Positions 6,916-15,118 of a stretch of DNA of 37,517 nucleotides are shown one piece after another. Made by a program: the position numbers and the translations under genes. Below the pieces are notes generated by a model, which saw nothing but the letters and a program-made list of their open reading frames with translations, did not search any database and was not told the DNA's origin. The DNA is from Candidatus Poribacteria bacterium (lineage in GTDB: Bacteria; Poribacteria; WGA-4E; GCA-2687025), in contig VGLH01000023.1 of the NCBI GenBank assembly GCA_016866785.1, forward strand, positions 1-37,517, read 5' to 3'. How positions within the stretch are numbered: position 1 is the stretch's first letter; every line of letters starts with the position of its first letter.

Positions 6916-9900
6916 ATGAACAGGCAGGGACCGGGCGAACACCGTCCGTCACAAGGATCGGTTCACGTCCTGCTGGCGGGGCTCTTCGCTCTCGCTCTTG
7001 GGCTGTCAGGCTGCGGTCCGCGAGAGGACCCCACGCTCAATCTGGTCGAGCGAGCGCTCAAGGCAGGGAACCCGGCGAAGGCGAAGCAGCGACTCGAGAA
7101 GGCGACTCGCTACCCGGATGACTTGGTCGATGCCCTCGGCACGGCGCTGGACCTGACCGACGCCAACGCGATCTCCCAACTGCCGGCGATCCTTTCGCAA
7201 GCGGACAAGGCGAACGCCGCGATCCAGACTCTCGAAGCTCGCGCCGCAACGGAGTCGCTCGACGACCTCTCCTATCGGCGTCTGACCGCTCTGACGGGCG
7301 AGCGGTCGCTAGTCTTTTCGCTCCTAGCGACGCGACTCGCGGCTCAAGAGCCCGGCGCACTCGCCCAAGCCGCCGACGGTGTCGTCCAGGCGGGTCTCGT
7401 CGCGCACATGACGAACGACAGCGCCACTCTCGACGCCGTCGACACCATCTTCGCCAAGCTCGGGCCCGCCGCGCTCACGGCGTTGTCCGGCTCGTTGACC
7501 TCTGAAATACCGCTCATCCGCGCCGGAGCCGTACGCTACATCGGCAGGCTCGGGCTTGCGGCGTCGGTTCCCGCCCTACAGTCGTTCATCGGCGTCGAGC
7601 GCGACTTCATCGTCCTCTACGAACTGCCGCTGGCGTTGGGGCAGATCGATGCTCCGGAAGCTGGCGCGGCGCTCGCACAGATAGTCACGCTCCGCGACGA
7701 TGGAACCTACACGGTCGAATCCGCCCAAGCGCGTTCCGAAGCCATCGATCAGATTCGACGCAAGGCGTTGCGCGACACGGCTCTGATCCCTGTCGTTCAG
7801 GCTCCCCTGCTTTCCAGGCTGGCAGACGACAACTCCTACGCCGTTGAACGCGCTCGCGCCGCGCTGATCGCGTTGGCAGTCGCGGGCCCGCGCCCTTCGC
7901 CGATCATCGATTCGCTGATCGCTCTCGCCTCAGCAGGCTGGCAGACGGAGCCCCTGCCTGTCGTCGCCATGGTGGACGCCGACCGTGAGAAGGCACGACG
8001 GCTCGCCATCGTGGTGCAGGCTGCGATCACCCTCATCGCTCTGCGCGAACCGACGGCGATGTCTGACGCCCAGCGCCAGCTCCTGCTCCAGATGCTCGAC
8101 TCCTACCTGGACATCGATGACGCCCGAGCCGCTGCGAGCACCGCGTTGATCGGCATGGGCGGCTACGCGCTCCCGACTCTCATCAATCGGCTCTCGTCGG
8201 AGGCGTCGACGATCCGAGTCGCCGCGGCGCGAGCCCTGGGAACCATCGGCGACCTGCGCGCGGTCGCCACGCTCTCGGAACACATGCTTGAGGAACCCGA
8301 TGCCGAAGTGCTCGTGGCGATGATGGGCGCCATCGAGGCGATGCGCGCCCGAGAGGCGATTCCCGCGCTGGTGACCGTCCTCCGTTCCGAGCGCGGCAAG
8401 GACACGCGCGTCCAAAACGCCGCGATCACGGCTCTGGGACGGGTTTCGGACCCCAGGGGCTACCCGAACGAGATGGCGGACGCTTCCGCTGCCATCCGCG
8501 AGCTCGCCGTGTCCCGAGGCGCACGCGAGAGTGTCCGCTCCAACGCGATCATCGCGCTCGGGAAGATCAAGCCGCAGGGGATCGAACTCGATCTGCGCGG
8601 GCTCTTCCTGGACGAGCGCGAGCCCGACCTGCTGCGTAAGAACGCAGCGTGGACGCTCGGCGAGATCGGCGCGCAACAGTCGGTTCCCGCCATGGAAGAG
8701 ATCCTGGCGATCCGCCGCGAGGAACAGAAGGATTTCCTGCGCCAACTCAAGAAGCTCTACAAGAACGAAGCGAACTTGAACGCGCGATGGCAAGAGCTCG
8801 GCTGGCAGGCGGGATATCGGAACTTCCGCGAGGTGAAGCCCATCGCGAGCTTGATCCGCTCGGAAGTCGTCCACTCCCTGCGCAAGATCAAGGGCGCCGA
8901 CGCCGCCCCGCTGCTGGCGGAGGTACTCGAAGACGACCAGCGGGCGACGGTTCGCCAGGCGGCGGCGTTCTCCCTCGGCGAGCTGAAGAAGGAGCCCGAA
9001 GCGCTCGTTCGCGCCTTGAAGAAGGACGAAGTCGGCGCAGTTCGTGCCGAAGCAGCGACAGCTCTCGGAAAGATCAAGACGGAGCAGGTCGTTCCGGCGC
9101 TGCTGGAGACGTACCGCAAAGACAAGTACGAAACGACGCGCGTGGCAGCCTCGATCGGGCTCCGCGAAGCCAAGTACGCCTCCGCCGTGGAGGGACTCGC
9201 CGACATCCTCGAAGGCAATCACCTCAAGAAGGAAGAGGCGGAGTCCAAGACCGTCCGCGCCGAAGTGGTCACGGCGCTGAGGCTGGACGGCATCATGGTC
9301 GCCGAGCCCTTGCGGCGTGTTCTCGGATCGACTGATCCGACCGTGCGGGGTCTCGCTGCGGACATCATCGGACTCGTCGCCGGAGCGGTCGCGACGGACG
9401 ACCTGATCGAGCTGCTGTCCGACTCCGACCCGAACGTGCGCGAGAAGGCGGCATACGCGCTGGGACGGGTCAACCAGCGGACCGCAGTCGAAGGGCTGCT
9501 CGCTCGCCTCCAAGACGAAGCCGAGTGGTTCCGCGTACGCGCCGCCGCCGCCTGGGCTCTTGGCACGATCCGCGACCTGAGCGCGCGACCCGCGCTCACA
9601 GCGGCGCTGTCGTCGCCGAACGCGACGCTTCGCGCCGCCGCAACGACGGCGTTGGGAGCCATGCGGTCCACCGACGCGCTGCCCGAGATCGTCCGGCTGG
9701 CGACCGACCGAGCCCAACCCGACAACGTCCGCGTTGCCGCCATTGGAGCGCTGGGAACCATCGACGGCGACATGGCAGACAGCACGCTCGGGTCGTTGCT
9801 TACGGGCGAGATCGGGGATACGCGCATCGCCGTCGTCAATGCCGCGAGCGCCGCGAAGGTCGCCGACGCCGTCCCGGCGTTAATGCTGGCGCTCGACGAT

Positions 9901-10686
9901 CGCGGGGGAACCGAGCCGCTTCGTCGCGCGGTCGCCTCCGCCCTCGGCAACCTCGCCGATCCTCGCGCGGGTTCACTCATGGCGCAAAGGCTGATGGACC
10001 CGACGGAACGCAAGATCGGCTTCGTTGGAGCCGACGAGCACAACCTCTTCTGGGAGACGCTCAGCTACGCGTCGCGCAACTTCGCGATGCCCAACGAGCT
10101 CCTACCCATCCTCGAAGAGCGCCTCGACGACCCGTGGGACGCCATCTTCGTCCGCCGGCACGTGCCGCACACGCTGGGGCGAATCGCGGACCCGCGTGCG
10201 ACCGAAGTGCTCCTCAAAGCCGCCGAGCACGGCGACAACGAGATCGCGCTGTACGCCATCCGCGCCATCGGGATGACGCGCGACCCGTCGCACGTGACCA
10301 AGCTCCTCGATCTGCTGGCGAACGCGCCTACCATCGAACGCAAGCGCGAAGCGGCGACCTCGCTGGGTGACATCGACGATGACCGCGCCGTCGAGGCGCT
10401 CGTCAAGGTCCTATCCGCGGACGGGGACGAGGCGTTCCGCAACAACTGCGCGACCTCCCTCGGCAAGCTCGGCGCGACGACACAGCTCGTTACGGCGCTG
10501 GGTATCGAATCCCTGCCGATCGGAACCCGCATCTCCGTCCTGAACGCGCTAGGAACCATCGGGCCCGCCGCGTCCAGCGCCTTGAGTGTCGTTGACGCCC
10601 AGCGCGAGAACGTCCACGGTGGCGTTGCCTACGCCTCATGGGCAGCCCGAGCGGGCATCACAGGAACCGACATCGGGAAGTCGTAG
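6916..10686 (+). CDS. Giant HEAT/PBS-lyase-repeat lipoprotein
   Basis: A 1256-residue protein made almost entirely of HEAT-like (EZ, PBS-lyase type, COG1413) alpha-helical repeats. These form curved solenoids that bind partner proteins; no catalytic domain is seen. The ATG at 6916 gives a lipoprotein signal: a hydrophobic core VLLAGLFALALGL followed by the lipobox LSGC with C33 as the lipidated residue. An upstream GTG at 6871 is less likely, since it adds 15 charged residues before the signal and GGAAG lies just before 6916. Repeats with the pattern V-R-x-x-A-A-x-A-L-G are visible throughout, clearest at about 830-960 (VREKAAYALGRV, VRAAAAWALGTI, LRAAATTALGAM). It is predicted to sit on a periplasmic membrane face. 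It ends two bases before batA, so the two are probably co-transcribed. Precise function unknown. Confidence 0.88.
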   Translation: MNRQGPGEHRPSQGSVHVLLAGLFALALGLSGCGPREDPTLNLVERALKAGNPAKAKQRLEKATRYPDDLVDALGTALDLTDANAISQLPAILSQADKANAAIQTLEARAATESLDDLSYRRLTALTGERSLVFSLLATRLAAQEPGALAQAADGVVQAGLVAHMTNDSATLDAVDTIFAKLGPAALTALSGSLTSEIPLIRAGAVRYIGRLGLAASVPALQSFIGVERDFIVLYELPLALGQIDAPEAGAALAQIVTLRDDGTYTVESAQARSEAIDQIRRKALRDTALIPVVQAPLLSRLADDNSYAVERARAALIALAVAGPRPSPIIDSLIALASAGWQTEPLPVVAMVDADREKARRLAIVVQAAITLIALREPTAMSDAQRQLLLQMLDSYLDIDDARAAASTALIGMGGYALPTLINRLSSEASTIRVAAARALGTIGDLRAVATLSEHMLEEPDAEVLVAMMGAIEAMRAREAIPALVTVLRSERGKDTRVQNAAITALGRVSDPRGYPNEMADASAAIRELAVSRGARESVRSNAIIALGKIKPQGIELDLRGLFLDEREPDLLRKNAAWTLGEIGAQQSVPAMEEILAIRREEQKDFLRQLKKLYKNEANLNARWQELGWQAGYRNFREVKPIASLIRSEVVHSLRKIKGADAAPLLAEVLEDDQRATVRQAAAFSLGELKKEPEALVRALKKDEVGAVRAEAATALGKIKTEQVVPALLETYRKDKYETTRVAASIGLREAKYASAVEGLADILEGNHLKKEEAESKTVRAEVVTALRLDGIMVAEPLRRVLGSTDPTVRGLAADIIGLVAGAVATDDLIELLSDSDPNVREKAAYALGRVNQRTAVEGLLARLQDEAEWFRVRAAAAWALGTIRDLSARPALTAALSSPNATLRAAATTALGAMRSTDALPEIVRLATDRAQPDNVRVAAIGALGTIDGDMADSTLGSLLTGEIGDTRIAVVNAASAAKVADAVPALMLALDDRGGTEPLRRAVASALGNLADPRAGSLMAQRLMDPTERKIGFVGADEHNLFWETLSYASRNFAMPNELLPILEERLDDPWDAIFVRRHVPHTLGRIADPRATEVLLKAAEHGDNEIALYAIRAIGMTRDPSHVTKLLDLLANAPTIERKREAATSLGDIDDDRAVEALVKVLSADGDEAFRNNCATSLGKLGATTQLVTALGIESLPIGTRISVLNALGTIGPAASSALSVVDAQRENVHGGVAYASWAARAGITGTDIGKS

Positions 10687-10688
10687 GG

Positions 10689-11690
10689 ATGCGCTGGCAG
10701 TTCGCTGCCGTGCTCTGGGCGCTGCCACTGGTTCCCGTGCTGCTCTACGTTCGTCACCGCGTCCATCGACGCGTGCGAGGGCTTCGATACGCCGAGCTTT
10801 CACTGCTGGGATCGGAAAGCGACTGGAGGCGACACCGCGAGGCGATTCGGACGACTCTCGTCGGGGCGTCGCTCGTTCTGATCCTCCTCGGCATCGCGCA
10901 GCCCGAAGTGCTGCGAAGAGCCAGCAGCGTGTCCGTCGAGGGAATCGACATTGCGCTGGCGCTCGACATATCTCGGAGCATGCGCGCCGAAGACTTCCCG
11001 CCCAACCGCCTCGAAGCCGCCAAGAGGACGCTCCGCGAGTTCGTCAAGGGACGCCGCGACGACCGGATCGCCCTCGTCGTCTTCGCCGGCGATGCCTTCC
11101 TGCAGTGCCCGCTGACGCTTGATCACGACGCGCTCGATGGTCTGATCGGCGCAGCGGACTTCTCGTTGTCCGATGTCGAGGGAACCGCCATCGGCGATGC
11201 CGTGGCGACGGCGGCTGGTCGGATCAAGGACTCAGACGCCGAAAGCCGCGTCGTCATTCTCTTGACCGACGGCGAGAACAACCGAGGCAACGTCGATCCG
11301 CAGACGGCGGCTCAGGCGGCTGCCGCGCTAGGAATCCGCGTCTACGCCGTCGGCGTCGGCGGGCGAACCGGAGCGCCGATCCCGACCGACGATCCGGTGT
11401 TCGGCAGGGGTTATGTGCGCAACGCGGACGGTTCGATGCTGATGACCAAGCTCGACGAGCAGCTACTGCAGGACATCGCCGCCGCGACAGGCGGTCGTTA
11501 CTTCAACGCCCAGGACGCTCAAGCCCTCGATGCCGTCTACGCATCGATTGACCGCCTCGAGCGTCGCACGCTGGAACGCCACGCGCCGCCGACCTACGCC
11601 AGCCTCAGCCACTGGTTCTACCTGGCAGCGGCGCTGCTCGTGCTGTGCGATGCCTGGCTGTCGCGGACGGCGCTCCGAGTGGTTCCGTGA
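10689..11690 (+). CDS. batA: BatA-like von Willebrand factor A membrane protein
   Basis: A 333-residue protein of the Bat (Bacteroides aerotolerance) type. It has two N-terminal helices (about 6-20 and 56-72), a periplasmic VWA domain (about 86-290) and a C-terminal helix (about 305-322). The metal-ion-dependent adhesion site is complete: D93-x-S95-x-S97 (DISRSM), T166 (EGTAIGD) and D194 (LLTDGENN). I chose the ATG at 10689, two bases after the HEAT gene stop, because it puts the first helix at the N-terminus; the frame upstream of it lies inside the HEAT gene. BatA is usually encoded with a MoxR AAA ATPase, a DUF58 protein and BatB; none is here. The tight link with the HEAT solenoid suggests a membrane complex of the two. 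The symbol is by family resemblance. Confidence 0.88.
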   Translation: MRWQFAAVLWALPLVPVLLYVRHRVHRRVRGLRYAELSLLGSESDWRRHREAIRTTLVGASLVLILLGIAQPEVLRRASSVSVEGIDIALALDISRSMRAEDFPPNRLEAAKRTLREFVKGRRDDRIALVVFAGDAFLQCPLTLDHDALDGLIGAADFSLSDVEGTAIGDAVATAAGRIKDSDAESRVVILLTDGENNRGNVDPQTAAQAAAALGIRVYAVGVGGRTGAPIPTDDPVFGRGYVRNADGSMLMTKLDEQLLQDIAAATGGRYFNAQDAQALDAVYASIDRLERRTLERHAPPTYASLSHWFYLAAALLVLCDAWLSRTALRVVP

Positions 11691-11719
11691 CCGGCGAGCC
11701 GTGTGTCGGAATCGAGCGC

Positions 11720-12001
11720 CTACTGGCTCGCCTCGTCGGCATCGGGCCAGGGATCCACCTCCCGCGCGTCATCGCAGAACGCGCTCATGCCGCAGAGGTC
11801 CATCGCCGCGACATGCTCGCGAAGCTCGCCTTCGACCTTGCCTCGCAACGCGAGATAGAGCTCCGGCGTCTTGTCGGCGGCTGGGATGTGGTCGACGACC
11901 TCTTTCCAGAGCTGGTTCGTGAAATGCTGGACGAACGACATGAGATCAGGCGATTCCATCTTGAGATGGAACTCGCGCACGACGAGCGGCTCGGTCGCCA
12001 T
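11720..12001 (-). CDS. Small protein of unknown function (93 aa)
   Basis: I do not recognise this family. The ATG at 12001 has a strong Shine-Dalgarno, AAGGAG, seven bases upstream, which decides it over an in-frame start at 12043. The protein is soluble in appearance, begins MATEPLVVREFHLKMESPDL, is rich in acidic residues, contains two cysteines close together (MDLCGMSAFC, about 67-76), and has an acidic tail (DDAREVDPWPDADE). There is no signal peptide or membrane helix. It converges on batA with 29 bases between the stops and is divergent from the oxidoreductase gene at 12178, so it stands alone as a single-gene unit. Confidence 0.65.
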   Translation of the reverse strand: MATEPLVVREFHLKMESPDLMSFVQHFTNQLWKEVVDHIPAADKTPELYLALRGKVEGELREHVAAMDLCGMSAFCDDAREVDPWPDADEASQ

Positions 12002-12027
12002 CGTCCCACTCCTTCCTACAAGGTCGC

Positions 12028-12045
12028 GAGTGCCGAAGGACACTC
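12028..12045 (-). other. Small leader hairpin upstream of the 93-aa gene
   Basis: Read on the minus strand, GAGTGTC and GGCACTC can pair over 7 bp (one G-U pair) around a CTTC loop, ending about 26 bases before the ATG. It may stabilise the mRNA leader or be chance; no regulatory family is recognised. Confidence 0.3.
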
Positions 12046-12113
12046 ACCCTCTTAACTATTAGCCGCGTTGCAGGCGAGCCGACAGATGAACCCTTAGCCG
12101 CGCGCCGACCCAC

Positions 12114-12142
12114 TTCCGGCGCTGGCGGATGACGGCTAGACT
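12114..12142 (+). promoter_or_regulatory. Weak candidate promoter of the oxidoreductase/isomerase pair
   Basis: TAGACT (12137-12142, 4 of 6 to the -10 consensus) lies about 36 bases before the ATG at 12178. The -35 position at 17 bases spacing is TTCCGG, a poor match. The same TAGACT hexamer serves in the better predicted promoter of the LamG gene at 34756, which is the main reason to list it. Confidence 0.25.
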
Positions 12143-12177
12143 ACGGGCACGCGACCTCAACCAGCGAGGACAGACCC

Positions 12178-13233
12178 ATGGACCCCGTACGAATCGGCGT
12201 GATCGGCTGCGGCGTCATCGGCACGCACCACCTCTCGACCGCATCGAAGTCGGAGAGCATCGAGCTAGTCGCCGCCGCCGACCTGATCGAGAGCTACCGA
12301 ACTGCTGCCCAGGAGAAGTTCCAGCCCAAGAAGCTCTACGAACACGGCGAGGACCTGATCGCCGACCCCGACGTCGAGGCGGTCGTGCTCGCCTTCCCGA
12401 CGGTGGGCAGGACGCCGCTCGCCCTCAAAGCCTTCGCCGCCGTCAAGCATGTGCTCACCGAGAAGCCCGTCGCGATGAACGTCGGTGAGGTTCGCCAGAT
12501 GATCGCAGCGCGGGGCGACCTGACCGCTGCGTGCTGCTCGTCTCGCTACCGGTTCATCCAGGGCGCGGATATCGTCACCGACTTCATCGCCACCGGCGAA
12601 CTGGGCGACCTGCGCGTCGTGCGCCACAGAAACCTGGGAGCCTGCGGTAAACAGCCGGATTCGCCCAGACCCGCATGGCGGCTCCGCAAAAGCCTCAACG
12701 GCGGCGGCATCCTCGTCAACTGGGGCTGCTACGACCTCGACTACCTGCTGGGCATCACCGGATGGACGCTCAAGCCGCAGACCGTGTTCGCCCAGACGTG
12801 GATGGTTCCGCCGCAGTTCGAGTCGCACGTCGCGCCGAACTCCGACGCCGAGACGCACTACATCGCGCTGATCCGCTGCGCCGGAGGAGCGACCATCTCG
12901 ATGGAACGCGGCGAGTACATGGCGAGCCAGTCCGAGAACGCCTGGCAGATCATCGGAGCCAAGGGCTCCTTGAAGCTCCAGATGACCGACTCGAACCCCA
13001 AGCGGATCGTCTTCGACGGTTCCACGACCGAGGACGGGATGGTTCAGCGCGTGCTGTGGGAAGGCGAAGAGGATCGCTCGATGGTCCACGCCGGGCCCCT
13101 CACTGACTTCGCCGCCGCCATCCGTGAAGGTCGCGCGCCCAAGACGACTCTCGAGAACGCGCTCGTCATGCAGCAGATCACCGATGCCGTTTACGCCTCC
13201 GCCGAGTCCGGCGAAGCTGTCCAGATCGACTAG
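12178..13233 (+). CDS. Gfo/Idh/MocA-family NAD(P)-dependent oxidoreductase
   Basis: A 351-residue dehydrogenase of the glucose-fructose oxidoreductase / inositol dehydrogenase family, acting on a sugar, inositol or related polyol; the exact substrate is not predictable. The N-terminal Rossmann fold (about 1-125) has the dinucleotide motif GVIGCGVIGTHH (7-18), and the family's catalytic-region lysine is in TEKPVAMN (about 95-102). The C-terminal alpha/beta domain (about 126-330) contains GGILVNWGCYDLDYLLGI with a D-Y pair near the usual substrate site, in place of the more usual D-x-G-x-H. There is no Tat or Sec signal. GAGGACA precedes the ATG. The isomerase gene follows after 18 bases, so the two probably act in one pathway. 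Confidence 0.92.
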   Translation: MDPVRIGVIGCGVIGTHHLSTASKSESIELVAAADLIESYRTAAQEKFQPKKLYEHGEDLIADPDVEAVVLAFPTVGRTPLALKAFAAVKHVLTEKPVAMNVGEVRQMIAARGDLTAACCSSRYRFIQGADIVTDFIATGELGDLRVVRHRNLGACGKQPDSPRPAWRLRKSLNGGGILVNWGCYDLDYLLGITGWTLKPQTVFAQTWMVPPQFESHVAPNSDAETHYIALIRCAGGATISMERGEYMASQSENAWQIIGAKGSLKLQMTDSNPKRIVFDGSTTEDGMVQRVLWEGEEDRSMVHAGPLTDFAAAIREGRAPKTTLENALVMQQITDAVYASAESGEAVQID

Positions 13234-13251
13234 ACGAAGGACCCATCCACC

Positions 13252-14052
13252 ATGAAGTACGCCTTTATGAGCTTCTCGACGCCCGAGCTCACGTTGGGCG
13301 AGATGCTCGCGCTCGCCAAGCACGCCGGCTACGACGGTCTCGAACCGCGCCTGGTCAGCAAGCATGCCCACGGCATCGAGACGGACATCGACGCGGCGAC
13401 GCGTCGGGCAGTTCGTCGGCAGTTCGAGGACTCCGGCATCGCGGCAGCCTGCGTGGCGACGTCGTGCCGCTACGCCGACCCCGCAACGACGGCGCAGAAC
13501 GTTCAAGACACCCGCAACGCCGTCGATCTCGCGGCGGACATCGGGTCATCGCGTATCCGTGTGTTTGGAGGCCAGATCGGGAAGGGCATCGAGCGGCAGG
13601 CAGCCATCGGGATCGTCGCCGACGCGCTCGCCGCCGTCGCGGATCACGCCGCATCGCGGGACGTGACGGTCTGCGTCGAAACGCACGACGACTGGTGCGA
13701 CCCGAAGCACGTCGCCGCCGTCATGCATCGCGTGAACCATCCCGCCATCGCCGTGAACTGGGACGTGATGCATCCGGTTCGCACCGGCGCGGCGACGATG
13801 GAGGAGGCGTTCCAGACGCTCAAGCCGTGGATCCGCCACCTTCACGTCCACGACGGCACGGCAGGATCGCTGGAGTTGGCTCCCATCGGCACCGGGGCGT
13901 ACGACCACCGCACCGCCGTCAAGCTGCTGCTGGCTGCCGGCTACGACGGCTACCTGAGCGGCGAGTGGATCGGCTGGAGCGACCCGTATGAATCCCATCT
14001 GCCGCGCGAGGTCGCGACGCTCCGGGGCTACGAGCGAGAGTTGGCGCGCTAG
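13252..14052 (+). CDS. Sugar phosphate isomerase/epimerase (AP endonuclease 2-like TIM barrel)
   Basis: A 266-residue TIM-barrel protein of the xylose isomerase-like / inosose dehydratase (IolE) superfamily. Strand-end metal ligands are recognisable: the glutamate of CVETHDDW (about 139-146), the aspartate of VNWDVMHP (about 164-171), the histidine pair of HLHVHDG (about 195-201) and the glutamate of LSGEWIGW (about 233-240). Such enzymes isomerise or dehydrate keto-sugars or inososes. It lies 18 bases after the Gfo/Idh dehydrogenase with AAGGA before its ATG, an arrangement seen in inositol and sugar degradation clusters. Its stop is 3 bases from the stop of the convergent dehydrogenase. The substrate is unknown. 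Confidence 0.9.
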   Translation: MKYAFMSFSTPELTLGEMLALAKHAGYDGLEPRLVSKHAHGIETDIDAATRRAVRRQFEDSGIAAACVATSCRYADPATTAQNVQDTRNAVDLAADIGSSRIRVFGGQIGKGIERQAAIGIVADALAAVADHAASRDVTVCVETHDDWCDPKHVAAVMHRVNHPAIAVNWDVMHPVRTGAATMEEAFQTLKPWIRHLHVHDGTAGSLELAPIGTGAYDHRTAVKLLLAAGYDGYLSGEWIGWSDPYESHLPREVATLRGYERELAR

Positions 14053-14055
14053 CCG

Positions 14056-15108
14056 TCACCAATCCGCCTTCTCGACGTGCAGAGCTCGGTTCGCCAACGG
14101 GAACGGCACGCGCTTGCCTCCGAGTCTGCCCGATTCGATGAAGCCGAAGATGATCTCCTGGCTCTTCCGCGCCAGATGGACGTTCCCGAGCGTGTCGGCG
14201 TTGGTGTCGATCGCCTCCGCCAGGTCGCGGATCAGGTTGACCGTCGCGCTTTCGGGTTCGGGCGCGGGGAACGGGCGCTCTTCCAAGAGCTCCCACGCGC
14301 CGTACTTTCGCCACTGGCAGGCGGCGTAGTCGTTCTGCGTGCGCAGTTTGCCCTTCGTCCCGCTCACCTCGAACTCGTAGCCCGTCGCCGAGGTCAGATA
14401 CCCGCGCACGCCGTTGCGGAACCGAACGAAACCCATCTCGATGCCGGGGTCGGCGTTCAGACGGTTCCCGTCCCAATCCGACTCGCGTGCGATGACGGAC
14501 GCCTGCACGTAGTCCACGTCGGCGTCACCGGCGAGGTTCAGGAACGCGTCCGCCGTGTGCGTGTGCCACCACTGCGCGGAGCCGGTCCCGCAGTAGGCGA
14601 TGACCGCCTGGATATCACCCAGCTCGCCGGAGTCGATGATCGCCCGCATCGAGCGGAACAGCGGGTAGAACCGCCGGTTCGTTCCGTAGTTGAACTTCGT
14701 CCGGTTCCGCTCGACCGCCTCGACGATGGCATCCGCCTGTTCCATCGAGCAACAGAGCGGCTTCTCGCAGTAGATGCCTCGCACGTCGCTCTCGGCAGCG
14801 TGGATCGCCATCTCGGCGTGGGTTCCGGGACGCGTCGCGATCCCAACGATGTCGGGCTGTTCGACACGGATCATCTCGCGGTAGTCGGCGTAGGCGGTCC
14901 GAGCCCCGTACCGGGCGCGGATCGCCTCCGCCTTGTCCGCGTCCACGTCGGAGACTGCGACGAGCTCCGTCCGCTCACAGGCAGCGAAACCGGCGGCGTG
15001 CGCCCACGGGAGCGTCGGCGTCCGCGTCGGATGACCGCGTATCTCGTCGTCGATGGTCGCGCCCATGCGCCCGCAGCCGATGAGCGCCGCGCGGTAGGTC
15101 TTGGGCAT
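14056..15108 (-). CDS. Gfo/Idh/MocA-family oxidoreductase (second copy)
   Basis: A 350-residue dehydrogenase of the same family as the one at 12178 but clearly divergent. The Rossmann motif is LIGCGRMGATID (9-20) and the lysine motif is YCEKPLCCS (about 114-122). The N-terminal part has an unusual insertion after the first helix (DDEIRGHPTRTPTLPWAHAAGF). The C-terminal domain contains WWHTHTADAFLNLAGD (about 179-194), a likely substrate-site segment. AGAGGGAG lies 4 bases before the ATG. It is the second gene of a minus-strand pair, 10 bases after an isomerase-like gene, and ends 3 bases from the convergent pair. Substrate unknown. Confidence 0.92.
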   Translation of the reverse strand: MPKTYRAALIGCGRMGATIDDEIRGHPTRTPTLPWAHAAGFAACERTELVAVSDVDADKAEAIRARYGARTAYADYREMIRVEQPDIVGIATRPGTHAEMAIHAAESDVRGIYCEKPLCCSMEQADAIVEAVERNRTKFNYGTNRRFYPLFRSMRAIIDSGELGDIQAVIAYCGTGSAQWWHTHTADAFLNLAGDADVDYVQASVIARESDWDGNRLNADPGIEMGFVRFRNGVRGYLTSATGYEFEVSGTKGKLRTQNDYAACQWRKYGAWELLEERPFPAPEPESATVNLIRDLAEAIDTNADTLGNVHLARKSQEIIFGFIESGRLGGKRVPFPLANRALHVEKADW

Positions 15109-15118
15109 CGGGCTCCCT

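Noticed and set aside
7930-9717. 595-codon open frame antisense to the HEAT gene
   Set aside because: Shadow of the HEAT frame; composition rich in arginine and glycine without motif, and no ribosome site.
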